Shown here: positions 1-7,900 of the stretch, in pieces
Layout of the letters: each line of letters begins with the position of its first letter
How positions within the stretch are numbered: position 1 is the stretch's first letter
NCBI GenBank assembly: GCA_018712905.1
Contig: DVGD01000017.1
Coordinates: 1 to 10,909 of the forward strand
Direction: 5' to 3'
Length of the DNA stretch: 10,909 bases
DNA from: Candidatus Avoscillospira stercoripullorum
GTDB lineage: Bacteria > Bacillota > Clostridia > Oscillospirales > Oscillospiraceae
Notes under the pieces: model-generated
What the model saw: only the letters and a program-made list of their open reading frames with translations
The model's database searches: none
Told to the model about the DNA's origin: nothing
Translations under genes and position numbers: made by a program

Positions 1-6
1 TGAAAC

Positions 7-1086
7 ATGAAGAAATTGCTTGCTCTGCTTCTGGTCTGCGCCATGATCTTTGGCCTGGCTGCCTGCGCTGGTACGCCTGCGACCACCACCGATGACACGA
101 CCACCACCACCGACACCACCGACACCACTGATACCACCGATACCACCGACGACACCGCCGATACCACTGACGACACTGCCGACACCACCGACGACACCAC
201 TTCCGGCGATCTCATCAAGGTCGGCATCATCAACAACGACCCCAACGAGTCCGGCTACCGCACCGCCAACGACGCCGACCTCAAGCGCGTCTTCTGCGAA
301 GAGAACGGCTACGATGCTTCCTTCTTCTACAGCCTCAAGAACGACGAGCAGATCGCTGCTGCTCAGAAGTTCGTGCAGGACGAGGTTGACTATCTGCTCC
401 TCTCCGCCGCTGGCACCTCCGGTTGGGACTCCGTTCTGATGGACGCCCAGGCCGCCGGCATCCAGGTCATCCTCTTCGACCGCACCATCGAGGCCGATGA
501 GAGCCTGTACGTTTCCTCCGTTGTCTCCGATGTGCCTCTGCAGGGCGAGCGCGCTGTCCAGTGGCTGGCTGACCAGGGTCTCGATGAGTACAACATCATC
601 CACATCCAGGGCGTCATGGGCTCCTCCGCTCAGGTTGGCCGTACCGGTGCCCTCGACGAGATGGTTGCCGCCAACGACAACTGGAACCTGGTGACCCAGC
701 AGACCGCCGAGTGGAACGCTGAGACTGCCCAGCAGATCGTCCAGTCCGTCATCGACTCCGGCAAGGAATTCAACGTCATCTATGCTGAGAACGACGACAT
801 GGCTCGCGGCGCTGTGGCTGCCCTCGACAAGGCCAACATCTCCCACGGTGTGGACGGCGACGTAATCATCATGGGCTTCGACTGCAACAAGTGGGCGCTC
901 GAAGAGCTGCTGGCCGGCAACTGGAACTATGACGGCCAGGCCAACCCCTTCCAGGCCGACGCCATCAACGAGATCATTCAGGGTCTCGAGAACGGCGAGC
1001 AGCCCGATAAGGTCATCTACCTGGATGAGACGGGCTTCGACGCCGCTACCATCACCCAGGAGGACATCGACACCTACGGCATCTAA
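7..1086 (+). CDS. ytfQ: Furanose-type sugar ABC transporter substrate-binding lipoprotein (YtfQ-like)
   Basis: Extracytoplasmic solute receptor that should bind a monosaccharide and deliver it to the permeases encoded downstream. Residues 1-19 form a lipoprotein signal peptide (MKKLLALLL start) with lipobox LAAC and lipidated Cys20. Residues 26-65 are a Thr/Asp linker. From about residue 69 (IKVGIINNDPNESGYR) the protein is a type I periplasmic-binding-protein fold of the YtfQ group: the pattern Q-x-FV...VD-LL-S, the ILFDR strand, the IQG-x-MGSSAQ-x-R segment and the YAENDDMA-GA hinge segment all align with E. coli YtfQ, which binds galactofuranose and also arabinofuranose. At 359 residues it is longer than usual only because of the linker. 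The ATG follows directly on the window edge, so its ribosome binding site and promoter are not visible. It is first of four importer genes. The sugar is inferred from family and neighbours; a pyranose ligand is not excluded. Confidence 0.93.
   Translation: MKKLLALLLVCAMIFGLAACAGTPATTTDDTTTTTDTTDTTDTTDTTDDTADTTDDTADTTDDTTSGDLIKVGIINNDPNESGYRTANDADLKRVFCEENGYDASFFYSLKNDEQIAAAQKFVQDEVDYLLLSAAGTSGWDSVLMDAQAAGIQVILFDRTIEADESLYVSSVVSDVPLQGERAVQWLADQGLDEYNIIHIQGVMGSSAQVGRTGALDEMVAANDNWNLVTQQTAEWNAETAQQIVQSVIDSGKEFNVIYAENDDMARGAVAALDKANISHGVDGDVIIMGFDCNKWALEELLAGNWNYDGQANPFQADAINEIIQGLENGEQPDKVIYLDETGFDAATITQEDIDTYGI
82..201 (+). repeat. Thr/Asp low-complexity linker repeat inside the binding protein
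   Basis: Forty consecutive codons (residues 26-65) encode 24 Thr, 14 Asp and only 2 Ala, built from imperfect units reading DTT, DDTADTT and similar. The DNA repeats ACC/GAC/GAT codons and is likely prone to unit gain and loss. It lies between the lipidated Cys20 and the folded sugar-binding domain, so it should act as a flexible, acidic tether through the cell wall, possibly O-glycosylated on Thr (inference). Confidence 0.85.
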
Positions 1087-1119
1087 GCCGATCGTGTCCA
1101 TAACGACTGAGTTTTAAAG

Positions 1120-1169
1120 ATGCGGTACGGAATATAGGAATTCAATATATTCCTATTTCCGTACCGCAT
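1120..1169 (+). promoter_or_regulatory. Intergenic stem-loop between binding protein and ATPase (attenuator or mRNA stabiliser)
   Basis: ATGCGGTACGGAA at 1120-1132 pairs with TTCCGTACCGCAT at 1157-1169, and the inner ATAGGAAT pairs with ATTCCTAT; one unpaired T bulges and the loop is about 7 nt. The roughly 21-bp stem is followed by TTCCTGTTATT, not a clean T-run. In sugar ABC operons such a stem commonly protects the upstream binding-protein mRNA and reduces readthrough, so more receptor than ATPase is made. That role is inferred from position; the pairing is visible directly. Confidence 0.7.
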
Positions 1170-1204
1170 TTCCTGTTATTCCACATAAGGAAGGAGAGAA
1201 ACGT

Positions 1205-2725
1205 ATGCAGGAAGGCGCAGTGTTGGAAATGCGCGGCATCTGCAAATATTTTCCCGGCGTCCGTGCTCTTCAGAATGTGGATTTTACCCTCCGCGAGGGT
1301 GAAATCCATGCTCTGATGGGAGAAAACGGCGCCGGTAAATCCACGCTCATCAAGGTTTTGACCGGCGTCTACGCCAAGGACAGCGGCGAGATCTTCCTCA
1401 AGGGCAGGGAAGGCGCAGTCTCCATCAAGTCTCCCCAGGATGCCCAGAACGTGGGCATCAGCACGGTGTACCAGGAGATTACCCTCTGCCCGAACCTCAC
1501 CGTGGCCGAGAACATGTTTATCGCCCGCACCAAGGGCGCAGGCGTCAACTGGGGCGCCATCAACCGCCGTGCGGGGGAGATTCTGCGTTCGCTGGACATT
1601 CCGGTGAGCCCCACCCAGCAGCTGGGCAGCTGCTCCATCGCCGTGCAGCAGATGGTGGCCATCGCCCGGGCGGTGGACATGGAGTGCAAGGTACTCATTC
1701 TCGACGAGCCCACCTCGTCCCTGGACGATCAGGAGGTGCAGAAGCTCTTCAAGCTCATGCTCGACCTCAAGAAGAAGGGCGTGGGCATCATCTTCGTCAC
1801 CCACTTCCTTGAGCAGGTTTATGAGGTCTGCGACCGGATCACGGTGCTGCGGGACGGCCAGCTGGTGGGCGAGTACATCATTGAGGATCTGCCCCGGGTG
1901 CAGCTGGTCTCCAAGATGCTCGGCAAGGATCTGGATGAGATGGCCGACATCAAGAAGGATCACACCGGCGCGGTGGACATGAGCGACTCCGGCATCGTGC
2001 TGGAGGCGAAGCAGCTGGCCAGCGTGGAGGGCATCAAGCCCTTTGACTTCCACATCCGCAAGGGAGAGGTCAACGGCTTTACCGGCCTTCTGGGCTCTGG
2101 CCGCAGCGAGTGCGTCCGCGCCCTCTTCGGCGCCGACCGCACCACCGGCGGCACCATCAGGATCGGCGGCAAGGAAGTGAAGATCCACAAGCCCCGGGAC
2201 GCCATGAAGCATGGCGTGGGGTATCTGCCCGAAGACCGCAAGCACGACGGCATCGTGGGCGATCTGTCCGTGCGGGACAATATCATCCTGGCCTTGCAGG
2301 TGATGAAGGGCTTCTTCCACCCCATCTCCCGCGCCAAGGCCGAGGAGTTTGCCGACAAGTACATCAAGCTTCTGGAGATCAAGACGGCGTCCTCGGATAC
2401 GCCCATCAAGTCCCTCTCCGGCGGCAACCAGCAGAAGTGTATTCTGGCGCGGTGGCTCCTCACCAATCCCTCGTACCTCATTCTGGACGAGCCCACCCGC
2501 GGCATTGACATCGGCACCAAGATCGAGATTCAGAAGCTGGTCTTGCAGCTGGCCGATGAGGGCAAGAGCGTGACGTTCATCTCCTCGGAGATCGACGAGA
2601 TGCTGCGCACCTGCTCGCGGCTCATCGTCATGCGCGACCGGAAGATCGTCGGTGAGCTCACCGGCGCGGATCTGACTCAGACCAAGATCATGGCAACCAT
2701 CGCGGGAGGTGAAAGCGCGTCATGA
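1205..2725 (+). CDS. ytfR: Sugar ABC transporter ATP-binding protein with two NBDs (YtfR-like)
   Basis: Cytoplasmic ATPase that powers the importer. The 506-residue length is normal for the fused double-NBD family (YtfR, RbsA, AraG). NBD1 has a canonical Walker A GENGAGKST (39-47), a degenerate signature CSIAVQQ (143-149) and Walker B LILDEPTSSLD with D167/E168. NBD2 has the typically altered Walker A GLLGSGRSE (294-302, Arg in place of Lys), a canonical signature LSGGNQQK (404-411) and Walker B LILDEPTRGID with D428/E429. One canonical and one degenerate ATP site are usual for this family. The ATG at 1205 is supported by AAGGAGAG at 1191-1198. The stop overlaps the next gene's start in an ATGA, pointing to translational coupling. 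Confidence 0.96.
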   Translation: MQEGAVLEMRGICKYFPGVRALQNVDFTLREGEIHALMGENGAGKSTLIKVLTGVYAKDSGEIFLKGREGAVSIKSPQDAQNVGISTVYQEITLCPNLTVAENMFIARTKGAGVNWGAINRRAGEILRSLDIPVSPTQQLGSCSIAVQQMVAIARAVDMECKVLILDEPTSSLDDQEVQKLFKLMLDLKKKGVGIIFVTHFLEQVYEVCDRITVLRDGQLVGEYIIEDLPRVQLVSKMLGKDLDEMADIKKDHTGAVDMSDSGIVLEAKQLASVEGIKPFDFHIRKGEVNGFTGLLGSGRSECVRALFGADRTTGGTIRIGGKEVKIHKPRDAMKHGVGYLPEDRKHDGIVGDLSVRDNIILALQVMKGFFHPISRAKAEEFADKYIKLLEIKTASSDTPIKSLSGGNQQKCILARWLLTNPSYLILDEPTRGIDIGTKIEIQKLVLQLADEGKSVTFISSEIDEMLRTCSRLIVMRDRKIVGELTGADLTQTKIMATIAGGESAS

Positions 2726-3819
2726 CATCTGAAAGACTCAAGCCCCGGGAGCAGGGCAAGCTCCGCGCGCTGTTCCGGCGGCAAATATTCATTCCCATTG
2801 CGGCGCTTTTGGTTCTGATTGTCGTCAATCTCATTGCCGACCCCACGTTCTTTGCCGTGAAGCTGGATCAGAACAGCGCCGGCAACCCGGTACTCACCGG
2901 CAACCTCATCACCATTCTCGACAACGCCTCGGAGCTTGCCATTCTGGCCATCGGCATGACGCTGGTGACGGCGGCCTCCGGCGGCCAGGACATCAGCGTG
3001 GGCGCCACCATCGCCATCGCCGGCAGCGTGACGCTGCGGGTGCTCTGCGGCACCGAGGCGCGGCCTGAGACCATGCAGGCGCCCATCATCGTGGCATTCC
3101 TGGTGTGCTGCGTGGCGTCCATGCTCTTTGGCGCCTTCAACGGCACGCTGGTTGCCTACTTCAAGATCCAGCCCATGGTGGCGACCCTGATTCTCTACAC
3201 CGCTGGCCGCTCCATCGCCGCGTGGATCAACAACAACGCCCTGCCCATCATCAGCGATCCGGTCTTTGGCTACGCGGGCAACTTCATCCCCGGCATTCCC
3301 GTGCCCACGCCCATTTTCATCGCCATCGCCTGCATGATCGTCATTGCCCTGGTGCTGAAATTCACGACCCTGGGGCTCTACACCCAGTCGGTGGGCATCA
3401 ACCCCAACTCCTCCCGGCTCAACGGCATCAACCCGGCCTTTGTGAAGTTCATCACCTATGTGATCCTGGGTCTGTGCGTGGCGGTGGCCGGCTTTATCAA
3501 GGTCAGTCGCTTCTCCACCATCAACTACTCGGTGGTGGCCAAGGACATCGAGATGGACGCCATTCTGGCGGTTGCCCTGGGCGGCAATGCCTTGAGCGGC
3601 GGCAAGTTCAACATGGCGGCCTCCATTCTGGGCGCCTACGTGATCCAGTTCCTGACCACGACGCTCTATTCCTTCAATGTGGACTCCAGCGCCCTGCCTG
3701 CCTATAAGGCGGTGGTGGTCATCATCCTGGTGGTGCTCAGCGCGCCCACGTTCCAGGAAAAGCTGACCAAACTGAAGCGGAAGCCCAAGTTGGCGGCGGC
3801 AGCAAAGGAGGGGAATTAA
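2722..3819 (+). CDS. ytfT: Sugar ABC transporter permease (YtfT-like)
   Basis: Integral membrane subunit of the importer, BPD_transp_2 family. The 365 residues are mostly hydrophobic, with roughly 8-10 membrane segments; clear ones are PIAALLVLIVVNLI near the N-terminus, IIVAFLVCCVASMLFGAF, PIFIAIACMIVIALVL, FITYVILGLCVAVAGFI and AVVVIILVVLSAP near the C-terminus. The family signature SGGQDISVG lies at 86-94, and the downstream sequences KIQPMVATLIL, the SVGIN-x-N segment and MDAILAVALGGNALSGG-x-FN align along their length with E. coli YtfT. The start overlaps the ATPase stop by 4 bases, with GGGAGGTG at 2704-2711 as ribosome binding site. It should form the translocation channel as a heterodimer with the next gene's product. 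Confidence 0.94.
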   Translation: MTSERLKPREQGKLRALFRRQIFIPIAALLVLIVVNLIADPTFFAVKLDQNSAGNPVLTGNLITILDNASELAILAIGMTLVTAASGGQDISVGATIAIAGSVTLRVLCGTEARPETMQAPIIVAFLVCCVASMLFGAFNGTLVAYFKIQPMVATLILYTAGRSIAAWINNNALPIISDPVFGYAGNFIPGIPVPTPIFIAIACMIVIALVLKFTTLGLYTQSVGINPNSSRLNGINPAFVKFITYVILGLCVAVAGFIKVSRFSTINYSVVAKDIEMDAILAVALGGNALSGGKFNMAASILGAYVIQFLTTTLYSFNVDSSALPAYKAVVVIILVVLSAPTFQEKLTKLKRKPKLAAAAKEGN

Positions 3820-3820
3820 G

Positions 3821-4870
3821 ATGGCCAGACCCAATTCAACTGTCAAAGGGGAGCGGCTCAAGCCCCGGCGCGCCGGCCTCACCGACACAAACCTGCTGCT
3901 GATCATCACCCTGGTGGTCTTCGTGGTGATGTACGTGGCGGCGGTGGTGTTCCTGGGCTCCGGCTTCCGCAAGCCCCAGACCTTCTTCAATATGCTCAAT
4001 GAAAACGCGGCGCTGATTATTCTCTCCTGCGGCATGAGCTTGGTGATGATTACCGGCGGCATCGATATCTCCGTGGGTACCATGACGGCTCTGGTGTGCA
4101 TGAGCTGCGCGGTGAACCTGGACTATCAGTCGGGCACTGTGGCCAGCGCCATCGGCCTTGCGCTGATGATCGGCGTGCTCTACGGCCTGGTGCAGGGCTA
4201 TATCATCGCCTATCTGGAGATCCAGCCCTTTATTGTCACCCTGGCAGGCATGTTCTTTGCCAAGGGCATGACCACCATCGTCAACGCCGACCAGTTCAAC
4301 GTGACCAACGAGAGCTTCCAGGCATTGAAGCTCACCCGCATCAGCGTGCCGGGCATGGGCTCGGTGAACAAGCTGGGCAACTATGTGCCGGCGTATGTGG
4401 AAATCGGCGTGATTGTGGCGCTGATTGTGGTAATTTTGCTGTTCGTGCTGCTTCGCTGGAGCAAGCTTGGCCGGAACTTCTATGCCGTGGGCGGCAACCA
4501 GCAGAGCGCCAATATGCTGGGCATCAACGTCAAGCGCACCAAGTTCCTGGCGCACTTCCTGTGCAGCGTGCTGGCGGGCATCGGCGGCTTTGTGTACTTC
4601 CTGCACGTGGGCTCCGGCTCTCCGTCCCATGCCAGCGGCTATGAGATGAACGCCATCGCCTCGTCGATCATCGGCGGCACCATGCTCACCGGCGGCGTGG
4701 GCAATATCATCGGCACGTTCTTCGGCGTGATGTCTCTGAGCACCATTAAGAATATTGTGTCCTCGCTGGGTCTCGACGAGGCCTGGTGGACGAATATCAC
4801 TGTGGCGGCCATGATCTGCCTGTTCCTGCTGATCCAGAGCCTGGTGCTGCTGCGGAAGAACAAAAAGTGA
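3821..4870 (+). CDS. yjfF: Sugar ABC transporter permease (YjfF-like)
   Basis: Second membrane subunit, 349 residues, BPD_transp_2 family. The signature ITGGIDISVG lies at 77-86. The segments PFIVTLAGMFFAKG, YAVGGNQQSANMLGI, MNAIASSIIGGTMLTGGVGN-x-IGT and WWTNITVAAMICLFLLIQ match E. coli YjfF, in the same order as the ytfQ-ytfR-ytfT-yjfF operon. The start is one base after the previous stop and is preceded by AAAGGAGGGG (3804-3813), a strong ribosome binding site located inside the upstream gene's end. The N-terminal 25 residues are basic and presumably cytoplasmic. The C-terminus ends in RKNKK. Confidence 0.94.
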   Translation: MARPNSTVKGERLKPRRAGLTDTNLLLIITLVVFVVMYVAAVVFLGSGFRKPQTFFNMLNENAALIILSCGMSLVMITGGIDISVGTMTALVCMSCAVNLDYQSGTVASAIGLALMIGVLYGLVQGYIIAYLEIQPFIVTLAGMFFAKGMTTIVNADQFNVTNESFQALKLTRISVPGMGSVNKLGNYVPAYVEIGVIVALIVVILLFVLLRWSKLGRNFYAVGGNQQSANMLGINVKRTKFLAHFLCSVLAGIGGFVYFLHVGSGSPSHASGYEMNAIASSIIGGTMLTGGVGNIIGTFFGVMSLSTIKNIVSSLGLDEAWWTNITVAAMICLFLLIQSLVLLRKNKK

Positions 4871-4930
4871 GGAGGAACAAACATCGTATTTTCCCAAGCA
4901 ATCCGCAAATAACCAAGAGAGGAGTATACA

Positions 4931-7900
4931 ATGCAAATGAAACAATGGCTCAAAAGAGCGGCGAGCTTGACCTTAGCCGCTTTGATGGTTGTCGGGGTAC
5001 TCCCGGCATCGGCGCTGGCGGCGGGAGAGGTGCCTGCGCTGCTTTCTGTGCAGGAGGGGATCAACGTCTCCGTCTCCTACGGCACCGACGTGGACACCGC
5101 CAAACTGAGCCTTCCCACCCAGGTCACCGTGGAGGTGGAGGATCTTTCTCCCCTGGCGGCGGTGGAGCCGGTCTCCCTGGACTTTGACGGCGAGGGAAGA
5201 CCCGGTGAAATGACCTACTACTCCGACAAAATCACCGTCCAGGACGGAAAGCTCCATTTTGCCAACGATACCAACATCAAGGCCACCATGGGCTCGGAGG
5301 ATCTCACCGACTACGTGGTGGAGGCGGAGCTTCAGTGCGCAGAGGCGACCCCCACCGCGGACTACGGCATCATGTTCCGCACCACGGAAGCAAGCGGCGA
5401 CGGCCCCGACAGCTACCACGGCCTCTATGTGGGTCTGGGCGTGCTGGACTTCAACGCCAGGCCTGTCAAGTACGGCCTCAAGGTGGGCTATGCCGACGGC
5501 TACTGGCATGATATCGCAATGTATGAATACGAGCTCGACGCCAAAGCGGTTAACACCCTGCGGGTGGTGGTATACAAGAATACCTACACCGTCTTCGTGA
5601 AAAGACCCGGTGAGGACTTTGTGAAGGTCATCAGTGCCACTCAGGATCTCTATGACCATGGCTGCGTGGGACTTCGCTCCTACAAGCAGGGCTTCGACGC
5701 CGACAGCTTCTCCATCCGCGCCGTGACCGAGGCGGATCTCGAAGCCTGCGGCATCGTCCCCTCCGTATCCATGAACGCGAAGGTCGAATCCTGGACGGCG
5801 GATCCTACCTATGATCCCAGCGTGCCCGGCAGCTATACCTTTACCGGCACCCTGGCTGAAAGCGACGCCTTCACCAACGAGGATAACCGCACCGTGGAAG
5901 CCACGGTCACCGTGAAGGAAATGCCCGGCACCGTCAACAAGGATCACGCCGTGCCCTTCTCCCAGGTGGAGGTCAATGACGACTTCTGGGCGCTGCGGCA
6001 GAAGCAGATGGTCTGCGAAGTAATCCCCACCGCCATGGAGAACATCAGCAAGTCCGGCGGCGGCCTCCATAACTTCGAGCTGGCCTCGGAGTATTTGAAA
6101 GACAAAGAGGGCAACTATACCACCGAAAATGCCCCCATGCACGAGGGCGCCAAGTATGTGGATTCCGATGTCTGGAAGGTCATCGAGAGCATGGCCTATG
6201 CCCTGCAGCTGGACGCCAAGGGCGATTCGGAAATGCTCGCCGGACAGGCATACATCCGCCAGAAGCTCAATGAGTGGATCCCCTGGTTTGTGGGCTCCCA
6301 GGAGGCCGACGGCTACCTCTACACCGCTTTCACCCTGGCCTCCAACAACGGCGACTGCCCCGACAGCCAGATGCGCTTCACCGGCCGCAGCGACGATATG
6401 CCGGTGCACACCGACGGCAGCTATTATGAAACTGTTGGAACAGCTGCCTACGACGAGAGCGTGGACTATGACGACCACGAGCTCTACTGCATGGGTCACT
6501 TCTATGAGGCGGCCGTGGCGCACTACCGTGCCACCGGCGACTTTAGGCTTCTGGACGTGGCCGTGAAGAACGCCGATCTGGTGGCGCGCACCTTCGGCTA
6601 TGACGACGAAACCCAGGTGCAGGCTGTCCCCGGCCACCAGGAGATCGAGCTGGCGCTCATCAAGCTGGCGGAGGTCTGCCTGGAGATCGGCGGCGACTAT
6701 GCCGCCAAGGCTGAGAGCTACGTGGAAGTGGCGCGGTTCTTCCTGGATCAGCGCGGCCACGACCATGACGGCTGGAACGACGCCGTGGACAACAAAGACC
6801 TTGGTGGCGCGCAGTACTGCCAGGACGATGTGCCCGTGGCCGACCAGCGCGAGGCCTACGGCCACTGCGTCCGCGCCCAGTATATGTACACCGGCATGGC
6901 CGACGTGGCGCTGATGCTGGTGGCTCAGGGCGAGGCTAATCCCTACGACATGGCGCTCAACGCCATCTGGGAGGACGTCCGCAGCAAGCAGTACATCAAC
7001 GGCGGCGTGGGCGTGGCCTACGGCGCGGAGTCCTTCGGCAATGCCTACGAGCTTCCCAACAACGCGGCCTACTGCGAAACCTGCGCCCAGATCTCCAACG
7101 CCATGTGGAATCTGCGCATGAATCTCCTCTACAAGGACAGCAAGTATGCCGACGTCATCGAAAATAACCTCTACAACAGCATCATCTCCTGCGTCAACCT
7201 GGATGGCGACCAGTTCTTCTATGGCAACCCCATGCAGAGTGACAACGGCGGCCTGCGTTCGGATTGGTTCGGCACCGCCTGCTGCCCGCCCAACCTGATG
7301 CGAACCGTCTGCTCCATCGGCGGCTACATCTACACCCAGGATGCTGACGGCGATATCGCCGTGAACCAGTACATCGGCAACTCCGCCGAGATCAACGTGG
7401 GCGGCACCCTGGTGAACTTCGACCTGGAGACGGACATGCCCTGGTATGGCAACACCACCTTCACCGTCAGTTTGTCCGGTGAAAAGGAATTCTCCATCCG
7501 CTTCCGCGTGCCCGACTGGGCCACCGGCGAGAATACCTTCAAGGTCAACGGAGAAGCCATCTCCGCCACCCCCAACGCCAACGGCTACGTGGAAATCACC
7601 CGCACCTGGAAGAGCGGCGACAAGGTGGAAATCTCCTTCCCCGTGGAGGCCACCCGCGTCTACTCCGATGAGAGAATCACCACCAACGAAGGCCTCGTGG
7701 CTGTGCGCCGCGGCCCCATCCTCTACGCCGCTGAGCAGGTGGACAACACCGTGGACGTGGCCAAGGGCGTGCTGACCCTGGATGCTACGCTCACCGCCGG
7801 CGAGCTCACCCGCCTCACCGGCCGCACCGGCGAGGATCACTACGGCGTGGAGGAGATCATCCCCATCACCACCACCATCACCGAGGTGAATCCCTTCGGC

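Noticed and set aside
82..201. CRISPR-like or minisatellite array in the ACC/GAC repeat.
   Set aside because: Units are 3-9 bases, keep the reading frame and encode a Thr/Asp linker within an intact lipoprotein gene; there are no spacers.
4868..4930. GAGGAGG directly after the second permease stop, suggesting a small gene in the 60-base gap.
   Set aside because: No ATG, GTG or TTG opening a meaningful frame follows at proper distance; the glycosidase has its own GAGAGGAG nearer its ATG. It may be a relic or part of the intercistronic leader.
1142..4945. Long minus-strand open frames opposite the ATPase and both permeases.
   Set aside because: They have the same codon-bias explanation. They run across gene boundaries, have low-complexity His/Gln/Asp-rich translations and lack ribosome binding sites.
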